Source: Rhizobiaceae bacterium
GTDB taxonomy: Bacteria > Pseudomonadota > Alphaproteobacteria > Rhizobiales > Rhizobiaceae
Direction of reading: 5' to 3'
NCBI GenBank assembly: GCA_019635775.1
Contig: JAHBYU010000003.1
Coordinates: forward strand, 268,009-332,008
Length of the DNA stretch: 64,000 nt
Part shown: positions 18,225 to 27,036 of the stretch, piece after piece
Position numbering within the stretch: position 1 is the first letter of the stretch
Layout: each line of letters begins with the position of its first letter
Program-made: the position numbers and the translations under genes
The notes under the pieces: model-generated
The model's input: the letters and a program-made list of their open reading frames with translations, nothing else
What the model was told of the DNA's origin: nothing
Databases searched by the model: none

Positions 18225-18252
18225 TTGACAGGTCTACAGGAGAATTTATTGT
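18225..18252 (+). promoter_or_regulatory. Candidate promoter of tmm
   Basis: A perfect TTGACA at 18225-18230 is followed after 16 bp by TATTGT at 18247-18252 (four of six to consensus). Start would fall near 18259, giving a leader of about 40 nt before the tmm ATG. GTGAAATTTGTTTCC overlapping the start region is an imperfect inverted repeat that could be an operator. Called by eye. Confidence 0.5.
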
Positions 18253-18299
18253 CCTCACAGTGAAATTTGTTTCCAAGAAAAACAATGGGGAATTGCAGG

Positions 18300-19652
18300 A
18301 TGGGAGTTTCGAACAAGCGGGTCGCTGTCATCGGGGCAGGCCCCTCGGGCATGGCGCAGCTGAGGGCGTTCAAATCGGCAGCCGACAAGGGCGCGGAAAT
18401 TCCGGAAGTCGTCTGCTTCGAGAAGCAGTCGGACTGGGGCGGCCTCTGGAACTACACCTGGAGGACCGGGCTCGATGAGCATGGCGATCCCGTCCATGGT
18501 TCCATGTACCGTTACCTGTGGTCGAACGGGCCGAAGGAATGCCTGGAGTTCGCAGACTACACGTTCGAGGAGCATTTCGGCCGGCCGATAGGCTCTTATC
18601 CTCCGCGCGCGGTGCTGTGGGACTATATCAAGGGCCGCGTTGAGAAATCTGGCGTTCGCTCGTGGGTCCGCTTCAATTCGCCCGTGCGCATGGTGACGTG
18701 GTCGGACGAGACCAGAAAGTTCACCGTCACCGCACATGACCGTAGCAACGACCGGACCTATTCGGAAGAATTCGACTATGTGGTCGTGGCGAGCGGCCAT
18801 TTCTCGACGCCGAACGTACCCTATTTCGAAGGCTTCGAAACGTTCCAGGGGCGTGTGCTGCACAGCCACGATTTCCGCGACGCCACCGAATTCAAGGGCA
18901 AGGATGTGATGGTGGTCGGCCGCTCCTACTCGGCCGAGGACATCGGTTCGCAGTGCTACAAGTACGGCGCCAAGTCGATCACGGTCAGCTACCGTTCGGC
19001 CCCGATGGCCTTCAATTTCCCCGAGGGCTGGGAGCAGAAGCCGCTGCTGACAAAGGTCGTCGGCAAGACGGCGCATTTCAAGGACGGCACGACCAAGGAC
19101 GTCGACGCCATCATCCTGTGCACCGGCTACCTGCACCACTTCCCCTTCCTGACAGACGATCTGAGGCTGAAGACGAACAACCGCATGTGGCCGCTCGGCC
19201 TCTACAAGGGTGTGGTCTGGGAGAAGAACCCGGCCCTTTTCTATATCGGCATGCAGGACCAGTTCTACACCTTCAACATGTTCGACGCGCAGGCCTGGTA
19301 CGCCCGCGACGTGATCCTCGGTCGCATCGAACTGCCTTCGCCGGCCGAAATGGCGGCCGACAGCCAGAAGTGGCGCGACCGCGAAGAGACGCTTGCCGAT
19401 GCCGAACAGATGATCTGGTTCCAGGGCGACTACACGCAGGAGCTTATCGACGCGACCGACTATCCGTCCTTCGACATCGAGGCGACCAACCAGACCTTCA
19501 TGGAGTGGGAACACCACAAGATGGAGGACATCATGGGTTTCCGCGACAATGCCTACAAGTCGCTGATGACCGGCACCATGGCGCCCAAGCATCACACCAA
19601 GTGGATGGAGGCGATGGACGACTCACTGGAGAGCTATCTGCAGACGAAGTGA
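18300..19652 (+). CDS. tmm: Trimethylamine monooxygenase (bacterial flavin-containing monooxygenase)
   Basis: FAD/NADPH enzyme of 450 residues oxidising trimethylamine to trimethylamine N-oxide in the cytosol. FAD fold [13 protein letters not shown] at the N-terminus, then [31 protein letters not shown], the FMO signature around [11 protein letters not shown], the NADPH fold [15 protein letters not shown] and [12 protein letters not shown]. These stretches closely follow characterised Tmm proteins (recalled). The ATG at 18300 gives [14 protein letters not shown] and fits a GGGGAA site; an upstream frame to 18267 adds an unlikely extension. The linked TMAO-type importer downstream supports the call. 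Confidence 0.92.
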   Translation: MGVSNKRVAVIGAGPSGMAQLRAFKSAADKGAEIPEVVCFEKQSDWGGLWNYTWRTGLDEHGDPVHGSMYRYLWSNGPKECLEFADYTFEEHFGRPIGSYPPRAVLWDYIKGRVEKSGVRSWVRFNSPVRMVTWSDETRKFTVTAHDRSNDRTYSEEFDYVVVASGHFSTPNVPYFEGFETFQGRVLHSHDFRDATEFKGKDVMVVGRSYSAEDIGSQCYKYGAKSITVSYRSAPMAFNFPEGWEQKPLLTKVVGKTAHFKDGTTKDVDAIILCTGYLHHFPFLTDDLRLKTNNRMWPLGLYKGVVWEKNPALFYIGMQDQFYTFNMFDAQAWYARDVILGRIELPSPAEMAADSQKWRDREETLADAEQMIWFQGDYTQELIDATDYPSFDIEATNQTFMEWEHHKMEDIMGFRDNAYKSLMTGTMAPKHHTKWMEAMDDSLESYLQTK

Positions 19653-20456
19653 TTTCGTCGATGGGATTTTGAGCGGATCTTCGCTTGCGGCATGCCGGCT
19701 GCTGGCCCTTCGCGGGAGCGCCGAACGATCGGCGGCCCGCAGTCGCGGGCTCGACCTTTGGTCGAATGACAAACTTTCCCGTTGCCACGCCTGAAGTTTC
19801 TTTTCGCTCACGGCCGGACGCTCGCCTTGCTCGCTGACCTCCGCGAGGGCGGCCTGACGGCCGACGCCCGGTCGGGCTTGCGGCATGCGTGGCCGTTGCC
19901 ACGCCTGCCGAAGCATCTGGCCATTTCAAAGAACACTCCCTGGAAGGGAGCAGTCGGGAAGCGGGGCACGAGGCCTTGCCTCTATTGATTGTTTGTACGT
20001 GGCCGGTTTCCCGCGCCCCGCCGGCGTTCTTGCCCTGAAGGAGGACACGGCCGTTGCCGCTGGTCTCCATCAAGGCCCGGGTCTGGGGGTTCATCACCCA
20101 GCCGCGCTACCGTTGGAGCATGGTCTTTGCCGAAAGGCGGTGTCCACCTTTCGCAATCTGCCCCGGCGCGACCGATCCGGCGCCGTCGCCCCACCTGATC
20201 CCCGGTCCGGACCCGGTTCCCGCAAGAGCGATGCAACGGAGTATGCGGGAACAGGGAAAGGCGTGGATGAATTTCCACGAACTTTTCTGAAACGCCCTCC
20301 CTTCGCCCCTGAGGTAGACGTTGGATCGGCGCGTAAGCGCGGAGACAGATGAGGGGCAGGGGACGAACCGCACACCCCTCATCCGACTTCGCTTCGCTCA
20401 GCCACTCGCCCGGCCGGGTCCCCGCTGCTTCGCAGCGTCCCGGCGTTCGCTGGCCT

Positions 20457-20481
20457 TTGGTCATGCCACCGGCATGACCAA
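20457..20481. repeat. Near-perfect inverted repeat, 11-bp arms
   Basis: TTGGTCATGCC and its reverse complement flank a 3-base ACC loop. It lies within a block at ~20375-20530 that also contains CTGCTTCGCAG and ends in CTCAAGGGGAG, the pattern of dispersed intergenic palindromes in rhizobial genomes. Not followed by a T-run on either strand, so it is not an obvious terminator. Confidence 0.7.
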
Positions 20482-20572
20482 TTCGCGGAGCGAAACGGCT
20501 GCTCACCCCTCAAGGGGAGAAGGGAGGGTGACCGCTCTGGACCGTCAGCGGTTCTGAAAAGTCACGGCATGG

Positions 20573-20595
20573 ATCCTCGGGTCAAGCCCGAGGAT
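20573..20595. repeat. ATCCTCGGG-type dispersed palindrome
   Basis: Arms ATCCTCGGG and CCCGAGGAT (9 bp each) around a TCAAG loop. This exact kind of element, usually flanked by GTC or GAC, is widespread between genes in alphaproteobacteria (recalled). It lies 18 bp beyond the stop of the SnoaL-like gene on the minus strand and could end its transcript. Confidence 0.75.
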
Positions 20596-20612
20596 GACGA
20601 AGCACGGGCACG

Positions 20613-20981
20613 TCACTTGCCAAAGCGCGGCGACCCATGATGCTGGGCGATGCGCCAGTTGCCGTCCTGCCGGACGAGCACCCAGGTCATGCGATAGGGG
20701 CTCAATGTGTCGCCGTCGGCAAAATCGACATGCCCGCCGGTGACGACCACATCGGGGGCGACCTCGCGGACCTCCGGCATCGGATAGGATTTCACGCGCA
20801 TACCGGCCGGGCGGCCGCCGAAATATGTCCGTATCGTCTCGCGACCCTTCTGAAGTTCGTCGACCGATCCGAACAGGATGGCATCCTGCGTGTAGAGACG
20901 CATGTGCCGGTCGAGATCGTGAGCGTTGAAGGCAGCGATCCACTCGGCAAGCAGCGCCTCGACGGTCGGTGTGTCGGCCAT
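20613..20981 (-). CDS. SnoaL-like/SgcJ-EcaC family protein (DUF4440)
   Basis: Protein of 122 residues with the NTF2-like cone fold pattern: VEALLAEWIAAFNAHDLDRHMRLYTQDAI-type N-terminal helix and strand, then RETIRTYFGG, DVVVTGGHVDF and RMTWVLVRQDGNWRIAQHH. Members are ketosteroid-isomerase-like with diverse or unknown functions. ATG at 20981 chosen because the conserved part begins there. It is 67 bp after tmoV on the same strand, so may be co-transcribed; a link to TMAO use is only positional. Confidence 0.8.
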   Translation of the reverse strand: MADTPTVEALLAEWIAAFNAHDLDRHMRLYTQDAILFGSVDELQKGRETIRTYFGGRPAGMRVKSYPMPEVREVAPDVVVTGGHVDFADGDTLSPYRMTWVLVRQDGNWRIAQHHGSPRFGK

Positions 20982-21048
20982 TTCATTCCTCCCGTGATTG
21001 AGCGACCCGCGAGCGTTAACACGCGCGGCGGGCCATACCAAGATGTGC

Positions 21049-23031
21049 TCAGCCGAGCCTTGATCTCGCCCGTGCGCTCCACGCATTGAACAGGCGGTCG
21101 GCGATGATGCCGATGAAGGCGATCGCGAGACCCGCCACGATGCCGCGCCCGGGATCGGCCTTGGAGAGGGCGATGAACACTTCCTGCCCGAGATCGCGCG
21201 TGCCGATCATGGCGCAGATGATGATCATCGCCAGCGCCATCAGTATGGTCTGGTTGATGCCCAGCATGATTTCGGGCAGCGCGAGCGGAAGCTGGACACG
21301 CCAGAATGTCTGGCGCCTCGTGCAACCCGATACGACGGCCGCCTCGATCAGGTTGGGCGGCACCTGCCGGATGCCGTGATTGGTGTAGCGTATGGCGGGA
21401 ACGACCGCGAAGGCGACCGTCGCGATCATGGCGGTGACGTCGCCGACGCGGAACAGCATCACCACCGGGATGATGAAGCAGAAGGACGGCAGCACCTGTA
21501 GCGTGTCGATGAATGGCGTGATGATCTTTTCGAAGCGGTCGCTGCGCGACGCGGCCAGCCCGAGCGGGATGCCGATGAGGCAGGCGAGCAGAACGGAAAT
21601 GCCGGTCAGGTAGACGGTCGCCATCGTCTTTTCCCAAAGGCCGGTGATCGCGCAGAAGGCCGTCAGCGCCGCGACAAGGGCGGCAAGCCGCGCGCCGCCG
21701 AGCTGGAAGCCGGCAAGGCCGATCAGGAACACGGCCCCTAGCCACGGGAAGCCCTCGAAGAAGGCGCGAACCGGATTGAGCACATAAAGGATGAGGAAGA
21801 CGCGAAACGCCTCGATCGCGTCGAAGAAATTGACGGTGATCCAGTCGATCGCGATGCGCCATGCCGGGGCTGTGGTGAAGGTGATCGCCTTGGGCACGTC
21901 AGCGAAGAACGGGATGACCGTGCCGAGCAGGGTCGTGCCTGCGAGCAGCAGGATGGCAAGCGTCAGATTGGGGTAGCGGACCCAGAACGCCTGCCCCGCG
22001 ACGATTTCGCCATGATATTGCGACTGCCGGTACGCCGCGGCCTGGCTGACGCGGTCCAGCACGATGGCAAGCGCCACGATGGCAAGGCCTGCCTCCATCG
22101 CCTCTCCGACCTTGAGCGCCCTCAGCGCCAGGAGGACGTCGTAGCCCAGGCCACCCGCTCCGATCATGGAGGCGATGATGACCATGTTGAGCGCCAGCAT
22201 GATGACCTGGTTGACGCCGACCATAAGCGTCGGCCGCGCCGAAGGCAGCAGGACACGCCACAGCTTCTGGCGCGGCGTACAGCCGGCCATCTCGCCGAAT
22301 TCGGAAATCTCGGCTGGCACCCGGGCAAGGCCGAGCATGGTTGCACGGACCATGGGCGGGGTGGCGAAGATGGCCGTCGCGATCATCGCCGAGACCGGGC
22401 TGTTGCCGAACAGCAGCAGCATCGGGATCAGATAGGCAAAGGTCGGGATGGTCTGCATCAGGTCGAGCAGCGGCGAGACGGCGTATTTTTCGCTCTTGGG
22501 CTGCTGCCACGCCAGTATGCCGAGGAAAAGACCGGTGACGATGCAGAACGGCACGGCGATGGCGATCAGCGACAGCGTCAGCATGGCGCTCGTCCACTTG
22601 CCGAACAGCGCGATGAAAAGGAACAGTCCGCCCGACAGCAGCGCCAGGCGGGTGCCGCCGTAAGCCCGTCCGGCAAGGAAGGCGGCGGCGCAGACACCGA
22701 CCCATGACAGCCTAGGCAGGATGAAGGCGTCGGCTCCGGTGCCGATCTTGAAATTCTTCGCCAGAAGGTCGAGCGCGAAATCGAGCGGCACACCGAGCAC
22801 TGCCGTGATGGAGCGCGTGAACCAGCTCAGGTTCACCTTGAGCCACGTCATGATCGCGCCGATCCATTGCGAGATCGGCACGATCGCCCGCGACGGGTAT
22901 TCGGCAGCCCAGAGCAGCTGGTGGCGTGCGAGGAAAAGGCCGAGCACGAGCGCAAGAGCCACGGCCCAGATCGCGGGCCAGGTGTAGGACCCGCGCGGCC
23001 GGACAGATGCTGGCTCGGCGACGACCGTCAC
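21049..23031 (-). CDS. tmoV: TMAO/betaine-type ABC transporter permease, two permease domains fused
   Basis: Inner-membrane permease of 660 residues containing two complete binding-protein-dependent transport domains in tandem. The first EAA loop is near EFGEMAGCTPRQKLWRVLLP, residues ~245-265; the second is near IEAAVVSGCTRRQTFWRVQL, ~570-590. Single-domain ProW is about half this size, so one polypeptide can form the whole channel. The internal duplication is evident from repeats of GINQ/GVNQ and MIG-G motifs. Start overlaps the ATPase stop by 4 bp (ATGA). TmoV naming rests on the linked tmm and binding protein; a betaine/choline substrate is the alternative. Confidence 0.82.
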   Translation of the reverse strand: MTVVAEPASVRPRGSYTWPAIWAVALALVLGLFLARHQLLWAAEYPSRAIVPISQWIGAIMTWLKVNLSWFTRSITAVLGVPLDFALDLLAKNFKIGTGADAFILPRLSWVGVCAAAFLAGRAYGGTRLALLSGGLFLFIALFGKWTSAMLTLSLIAIAVPFCIVTGLFLGILAWQQPKSEKYAVSPLLDLMQTIPTFAYLIPMLLLFGNSPVSAMIATAIFATPPMVRATMLGLARVPAEISEFGEMAGCTPRQKLWRVLLPSARPTLMVGVNQVIMLALNMVIIASMIGAGGLGYDVLLALRALKVGEAMEAGLAIVALAIVLDRVSQAAAYRQSQYHGEIVAGQAFWVRYPNLTLAILLLAGTTLLGTVIPFFADVPKAITFTTAPAWRIAIDWITVNFFDAIEAFRVFLILYVLNPVRAFFEGFPWLGAVFLIGLAGFQLGGARLAALVAALTAFCAITGLWEKTMATVYLTGISVLLACLIGIPLGLAASRSDRFEKIITPFIDTLQVLPSFCFIIPVVMLFRVGDVTAMIATVAFAVVPAIRYTNHGIRQVPPNLIEAAVVSGCTRRQTFWRVQLPLALPEIMLGINQTILMALAMIIICAMIGTRDLGQEVFIALSKADPGRGIVAGLAIAFIGIIADRLFNAWSARARSRLG

Positions 23032-24107
23032 GCAGGCGCTCCCGACTGGTCGACGCCGGCGAGCAGCCGGATCACCGCGTCCGGCGTCACCTCGCCGATC
23101 GTCTCGTCCTCTTCGTTGACGACGGCGAACGGCTTCTTCGAACCGACGATCTCGGCCGAGAAGCTGGCAACGCGCGCATCGGCGGACACCGTGCCGGCAT
23201 GCTGCGAACGGCCAAGCGGCCGCATGATGCTTCTGGCCGAGATGACCTTGGCGCGCTGCACGTCGCGGGTGAATTCGGCCACATAGTCGGTGGCAGGCGT
23301 CAGGACCAGTTCCTCAGGCGTGCCAACCTGGATCACCTCGCCATCCTTCATGATCGCGATCCTGTCGGCGAGCCTGATCGCCTCGTCGAAATCATGTGTG
23401 ATGAAGATGATCGTCTTGTGCAGCACCGATTGCAGCCGCATCAGTTCGTCCTGCATCTCGCGCCGGATGAGCGGGTCGAGCGCCGAGAAGGGTTCGTCGA
23501 GGAACCAGATTTCCGGCTTCGTCGACAGGCTGCGCGCGATGCCGACGCGTTGCTGCTGGCCGCCGGACAGTTCGCGCGGGTAGAAGTGCTCGCGGCCGCG
23601 CAGGCCTACGAGATCGATGACCTCACGCGCACGGGCAATGCGCGTTGCCCTGTCCACACCCTGCACGGACAGCGGAAAGGCGATGTTTTCGAGCACGTTG
23701 AGATGCGGAAGCAGGGCGAAATTCTGGAACACCATGCCCATGCGATGACGCCGAAGCTCGATGAGCTCGCTGTCAGAGATTGAAAGGAGGTCCTTGCCCT
23801 CGAATTCGATGCGGCCGTAGGTCGGCTCGACCAGGCGCGACATGCAGCGGACGAGCGTCGACTTCCCGGACCCGGAAAGGCCCATGATGATGAAGATCTC
23901 GCCCTGCCTGATTTCGAGGTCGACGGCACGCGCCGCGCCGATCAACCCGGCTTCGACAATCTCGGCGTGCGATGCCTTGCCGTTGCGCCGCTGAATGAAT
24001 TCGTAGGCGCCGTGGCCATAGAGCTTCCAAACGTTGCGGCAGGCAAGCTTGACCGGACGAGGGTCCCCGACCTTTCCGGAGGGACCATCCTGCGAAGCGA
24101 TTGTCAT
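23028..24107 (-). CDS. tmoW: TMAO/betaine-type ABC transporter ATP-binding protein
   Basis: ATPase of 359 residues of the ProV/OpuAA class. The N-terminus [12 protein letters not shown] is the typical ProV-like insert before the core; Walker [11 protein letters not shown]-loop FQNFALLPH, signature [15 protein letters not shown], Walker [15 protein letters not shown] and switch [10 protein letters not shown] follow. The C-terminal ~80 residues look like a CBS-type regulatory region ([18 protein letters not shown]). Coupled to tmoV by a 4-bp overlap; 78 bp after tmoX with a hairpin between. Confidence 0.85.
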   Translation of the reverse strand: MTIASQDGPSGKVGDPRPVKLACRNVWKLYGHGAYEFIQRRNGKASHAEIVEAGLIGAARAVDLEIRQGEIFIIMGLSGSGKSTLVRCMSRLVEPTYGRIEFEGKDLLSISDSELIELRRHRMGMVFQNFALLPHLNVLENIAFPLSVQGVDRATRIARAREVIDLVGLRGREHFYPRELSGGQQQRVGIARSLSTKPEIWFLDEPFSALDPLIRREMQDELMRLQSVLHKTIIFITHDFDEAIRLADRIAIMKDGEVIQVGTPEELVLTPATDYVAEFTRDVQRAKVISARSIMRPLGRSQHAGTVSADARVASFSAEIVGSKKPFAVVNEEDETIGEVTPDAVIRLLAGVDQSGAPA

Positions 24108-24138
24108 GCTCTGCTTTCTAGAAATTGGTAGAAACCGC

Positions 24139-24169
24139 GCGGCCCCGATCGTGATACGAACGGGGCCGC
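24139..24169 (-). terminator. Intercistronic hairpin between tmoX and tmoW
   Basis: Perfect 9-bp arms GCGGCCCCG (24139-24147) and CGGGGCCGC (24161-24169) with a 13-nt loop. It lies 17 bp past the binding-protein stop and is not followed by a T-run, so it is better read as a partial terminator or 3' mRNA stabiliser that lets the binding protein outnumber the ATPase and permease. Confidence 0.6.
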
Positions 24170-24185
24170 ATGTCCATGCCGCAAA

Positions 24186-25148
24186 CTATTGCGCCCAGGC
24201 CTTCCAGGTCGCCTCGTTCTCGGCGATCCAGGCCGCAGCGACGTCTTCCGGGCTCTTGCCCTCGAGGTCGACCTGCCCGCTGAGGCCGTTCAGGACGTCG
24301 GTGTCGATCTTGTAGTTCTTCGCCACGTTGTAGGCGACCGGCCACTTCTCCTTCATGCCGGCCCAGGCGTATTTGTAGATTTCGCCTGTCGGCTTGCCGC
24401 AATCATAGGCGGCGTCCGGGTTGCTGCCCCATGCCGGATCCTCGTAGCATTCCTTGGTGTAGGCGGGGAAATCGACCCACTCGCCTTCGTACTTGGCCGG
24501 CGCCCAGTGCGGAGAATAGATCCACAGCATGATCGGAGCCTTGCGCTGGTAGGCCGAGTCCAGTTCGGCGAACATGGCGGCGTCCGTGCCGGCATGGATG
24601 ACCGTGAAGGGCAGGCCGAGCGAAACGACGCGCTCGTCGTCAAATCCTTCCCAGGTCACGGGGCCGCCGAGATAGCGCCCGTTGGGCGCCGTTTCAGGCG
24701 TGGAGAACGCCTCGGCGCATTTCGGGTCCTTCAGGGCTTCCCAGTTGGGCAGGCCGGGGCATTTTTCCTTCATGTAGAGCGGATACCACCACTCTTCCTT
24801 GGCCTGCGGGCCGAGCGGGCCGAGGTTTTCGGTCTGGCCGGTCGCGTCGGACGCCGCCATCGCCTCGCCTGCCGTGGTCTGCCAGTATTCCATGGCGAGC
24901 GTCAGGTCTCCGTTGGTGAGACCCGTGGTCAGGCTGGAGAGATAGTCGGCCGTCGGATATTCGACGGTGTAACCGAGCTTCTCCAAAATGCCGCCCATGA
25001 TCTTGGCGTTCAGGTTGACGCTGGTCCAGTCGAACAACGCGACCTTGATGGGGTCGCTCGATTCAGGCGCCTGCGCGTAGGAAGCAGGCGCAAACAGACT
25101 TGCGGCGGCAAGCGTCGCCATCCCCATCGCTGCGAATTTCAGTGTCAT
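24186..25148 (-). CDS. tmoX: TMAO/betaine-type ABC substrate-binding protein
   Basis: Periplasmic binding protein of 320 residues (OpuAC/ProX fold). Signal peptide MTLKFAAMGMATLAAASLF with cleavage after SYAQA. The mature chain has many tryptophans (DWTSVN, MEYWQTT, EEWWYPL, VTWEGFD, SPHWAPAKY), as needed for a cation-pi box around a quaternary ammonium or N-oxide head group. Two cysteine pairs (EKCPGL/PKCAEAF and KECYED/YDCGKP) may form disulfides. GGGAG site before ATG. Divergence from generic betaine proteins plus linked tmm favours TMAO. Confidence 0.85.
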   Translation of the reverse strand: MTLKFAAMGMATLAAASLFAPASYAQAPESSDPIKVALFDWTSVNLNAKIMGGILEKLGYTVEYPTADYLSSLTTGLTNGDLTLAMEYWQTTAGEAMAASDATGQTENLGPLGPQAKEEWWYPLYMKEKCPGLPNWEALKDPKCAEAFSTPETAPNGRYLGGPVTWEGFDDERVVSLGLPFTVIHAGTDAAMFAELDSAYQRKAPIMLWIYSPHWAPAKYEGEWVDFPAYTKECYEDPAWGSNPDAAYDCGKPTGEIYKYAWAGMKEKWPVAYNVAKNYKIDTDVLNGLSGQVDLEGKSPEDVAAAWIAENEATWKAWAQ

Positions 25149-25219
25149 GATGTACTCCCATTGTTATCGCTACATGTTCCCAGCCGCGCCTTGACGGCGC
25201 TGTTTTGCGGAAGTCCGCT

Positions 25220-25236
25220 TTTTCATCTTATGAAAA
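25220..25236. promoter_or_regulatory. Operator-like palindrome upstream of tmoX
   Basis: TTTTCAT-CTT-ATGAAAA is a perfect 7+7 dyad 72 bp before the tmoX ATG and just downstream of the candidate -10 box, overlapping the expected transcription start. This position suits a repressor. No copy of the same dyad is seen at tmm. The cupin-HTH regulator at 17353 is one candidate ligand (inference). Confidence 0.45.
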
Positions 25237-25264
25237 TTTATATACCAACGGTTTCCGTGTGCAA
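25237..25264 (-). promoter_or_regulatory. Candidate promoter of the tmoXWV operon
   Basis: On the minus strand TTGCAC (25264-25259) and TATAAA (25242-25237) are 16 bp apart, with unusually AT-rich sequence around the -10. It is followed immediately by the TTTTCAT dyad. Leader length would be about 80 nt. Called by eye. Confidence 0.5.
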
Positions 25265-25301
25265 TGCCGGAAAACGATCGTAGCCCAGATCGGGAGAGAT
25301 G

Positions 25302-26846
25302 TCAGTGCAGCGCGGAGCGTGCCGCTGCAGGATGCAAGGCATGCAGTTCTCCGCCCTCGACCACAAGCGGCGCGGGCCGGCCGAACAGGAAGCCCTGGAA
25401 AACCTCGCAACCCGCGGCCCTGAGCAGCGTGGCCTGGTTTTCGGTCTCCACGCCCTCGGCTATCGCATGCACGCCAAGCGCCCGCGACAGGCCGACGATG
25501 GTCGAGACAACCGCGCCGGAGTTCTGGTCGGTTTCCAGGCGTTCGATGAAGGAGCGGTCGATCTTCAGCTTGTGGAAGGTGAAATCCACCAGATAGCTGA
25601 GGTTCGAATAGCCGGTGCCGAAGTCGTCCACGGCGACCGTCACGCCCATCTCCGTCAGTTGCTTGAGAATGGCCGCGGCGCGGTTGCGGTCCTGCATCAT
25701 CGCCGTTTCAGTCAGCTCCAGCTCCAGCCGCTTCGGGTCGATGCCTGTCTCGCGGATGACGTCATCGATCAGCCCGACGAAGTCTTTCGTCGTGAACTGG
25801 ACGGCGGAAATGTTGACGGCGACAAAGCAATCGGCGGGTAACAGGCGCGCGTCGCGGCACGCCTTGCGCAGCACCCATTCGCCGATCGGACCAATCATGC
25901 CGGTTTCCTCGGCGACCGGGATGAATTCCATCGGCGGGATCATGCCACGTTCGGGATGTTTCCAGCGGATCAGCGCTTCATAGCCGACGGTGCGCCCCTT
26001 CATCAGGTCGATCTGCGGCTGGTAGTGCAGGTCGAAGTCGCCGCGCTCGAATGCCGTGTGCAGCTCCGCCTCGATCCAGCGCCGGTAGTCGGCGACGCGT
26101 CCGATCTCCGAATGGAACACCGCCCAGTTTCCGATGCCCGCCGCGCGCGCATTCTGCAAGGCGAGGTTGGAGCGGCGCAGAAGCAGGATCGCGTCGTCGC
26201 CGTCCTTGGGTATGGCGACGATGCCGATCGAGACGTGCACCGATTGCTGATGGGTGCCGAGGTCGTAAGGCTCCATCAGCTCGGCGATCAGGCGCTCGGC
26301 TATGACGTCCATCGACATGTTGAAATAGGAGTCGGGATAGAGAACGGCGAACTCGCCGGCTCCGATACGCCCGATCACGACGTTGGCTGGCAGGCTCGCC
26401 TTGAGCCGCTGCGCGAAGGCGCGCACGAGTTCGTCGCCCTTGCTGAAGCCGATCGCCTCGTTGATCTGCTTGAACCTGCCGATATCGAGGTCGAGCAGGA
26501 AAACCGGCTCGCCCGACCTGACCGTCGATTCGACTGCCTGCGCTATCCGGGCAATCATGGCCTGGCGCGACAGCAGTCCCGTCAGCTTGTCGTAGTGTGT
26601 TTCCTTGACGACATAGTCGACGGATTCATCGACCCCGGCAAAGAAGGACATGGCCGCGCCGCCAGCGGCCAGCGCACAAAGCCCGGCGATGATCGCGCCG
26701 GTGACGGGTGCCGGAAGCCCGGCGATGCCGTTCCCAAAACCGGTCTGCATCCACCACAGCCCGAGCACGAAACTGCCCAACGCTGAACTGGCGATTGTCA
26801 CCAGGCGGAAGATCGGACTGCGATTTGGGTTGCCGACTGCGGGCAT
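25302..26846 (-). CDS. Membrane GGDEF-EAL protein, likely c-di-GMP phosphodiesterase
   Basis: Signalling enzyme of 514 residues. Two N-terminal membrane helices (~12-33 and ~40-66) anchor a GGDEF domain (~85-245) whose signature is GAGEF, with Ala and Gly replacing Gly and Asp, so cyclase activity is doubtful. The EAL domain (~255-500) is intact: YEALIRWKHP, FVAVNIS, ELTETAMM, VDDFGTGYSNLSYL, KIDRSFI and IAEGVET. Expected to hydrolyse c-di-GMP, with the degenerate GGDEF perhaps binding GTP as a regulator. Single gene, divergent from the carboxypeptidase gene. Confidence 0.92.
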   Translation of the reverse strand: MPAVGNPNRSPIFRLVTIASSALGSFVLGLWWMQTGFGNGIAGLPAPVTGAIIAGLCALAAGGAAMSFFAGVDESVDYVVKETHYDKLTGLLSRQAMIARIAQAVESTVRSGEPVFLLDLDIGRFKQINEAIGFSKGDELVRAFAQRLKASLPANVVIGRIGAGEFAVLYPDSYFNMSMDVIAERLIAELMEPYDLGTHQQSVHVSIGIVAIPKDGDDAILLLRRSNLALQNARAAGIGNWAVFHSEIGRVADYRRWIEAELHTAFERGDFDLHYQPQIDLMKGRTVGYEALIRWKHPERGMIPPMEFIPVAEETGMIGPIGEWVLRKACRDARLLPADCFVAVNISAVQFTTKDFVGLIDDVIRETGIDPKRLELELTETAMMQDRNRAAAILKQLTEMGVTVAVDDFGTGYSNLSYLVDFTFHKLKIDRSFIERLETDQNSGAVVSTIVGLSRALGVHAIAEGVETENQATLLRAAGCEVFQGFLFGRPAPLVVEGGELHALHPAAARSALH

Positions 26847-27036
26847 GAAGACAATTTCCGATTAGGCGGGAATCTTAGCATCCAGCTCCTAAAATTCGGT
26901 TTCCGGCAAAGCATTGCATTTTAGTGAGACGGAATACGGATTGTTGGCCGAGCGGTCGTCTGACGGATATTTGAGGTGCTGTTGCAGAAATGGAATGGCA
27001 ACCATCCGGCACATAAGGTAGTTGCCTCAAGGCGAT

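Larger units (their letters stand above)
19653..20612. repeat. 960-bp gene-free stretch with nested inverted and direct repeats
   Basis: No convincing gene in any frame; the open frames here are compositional shadows. It holds small hairpins (CCCGC/GCGGG at 19736-19749; TCGACC/GGTCGA at 19751-19765) and a 15-bp direct repeat CCGTTGCCACGCCTG at 19779-19793 and 19893-19907. GCTTGCGGCATGC occurs at 19683-19695 and 19878-19890. Further on lies a GC-rich block at ~20375-20530 resembling rhizobial intergenic mosaic elements, with hairpins at 20457-20481 and 20573-20595. It separates tmm from the tmo importer. Confidence 0.6.

Noticed and set aside
18255-19595. 446-codon minus-strand frame opposite tmm
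   Set aside because: Antisense to tmm; His/Arg-rich without motif.
19531-20097. 188-codon minus-strand frame in the tmm-tmo spacer
   Set aside because: Runs through hairpins and the tmm end; no conserved-looking segment or ribosome site.
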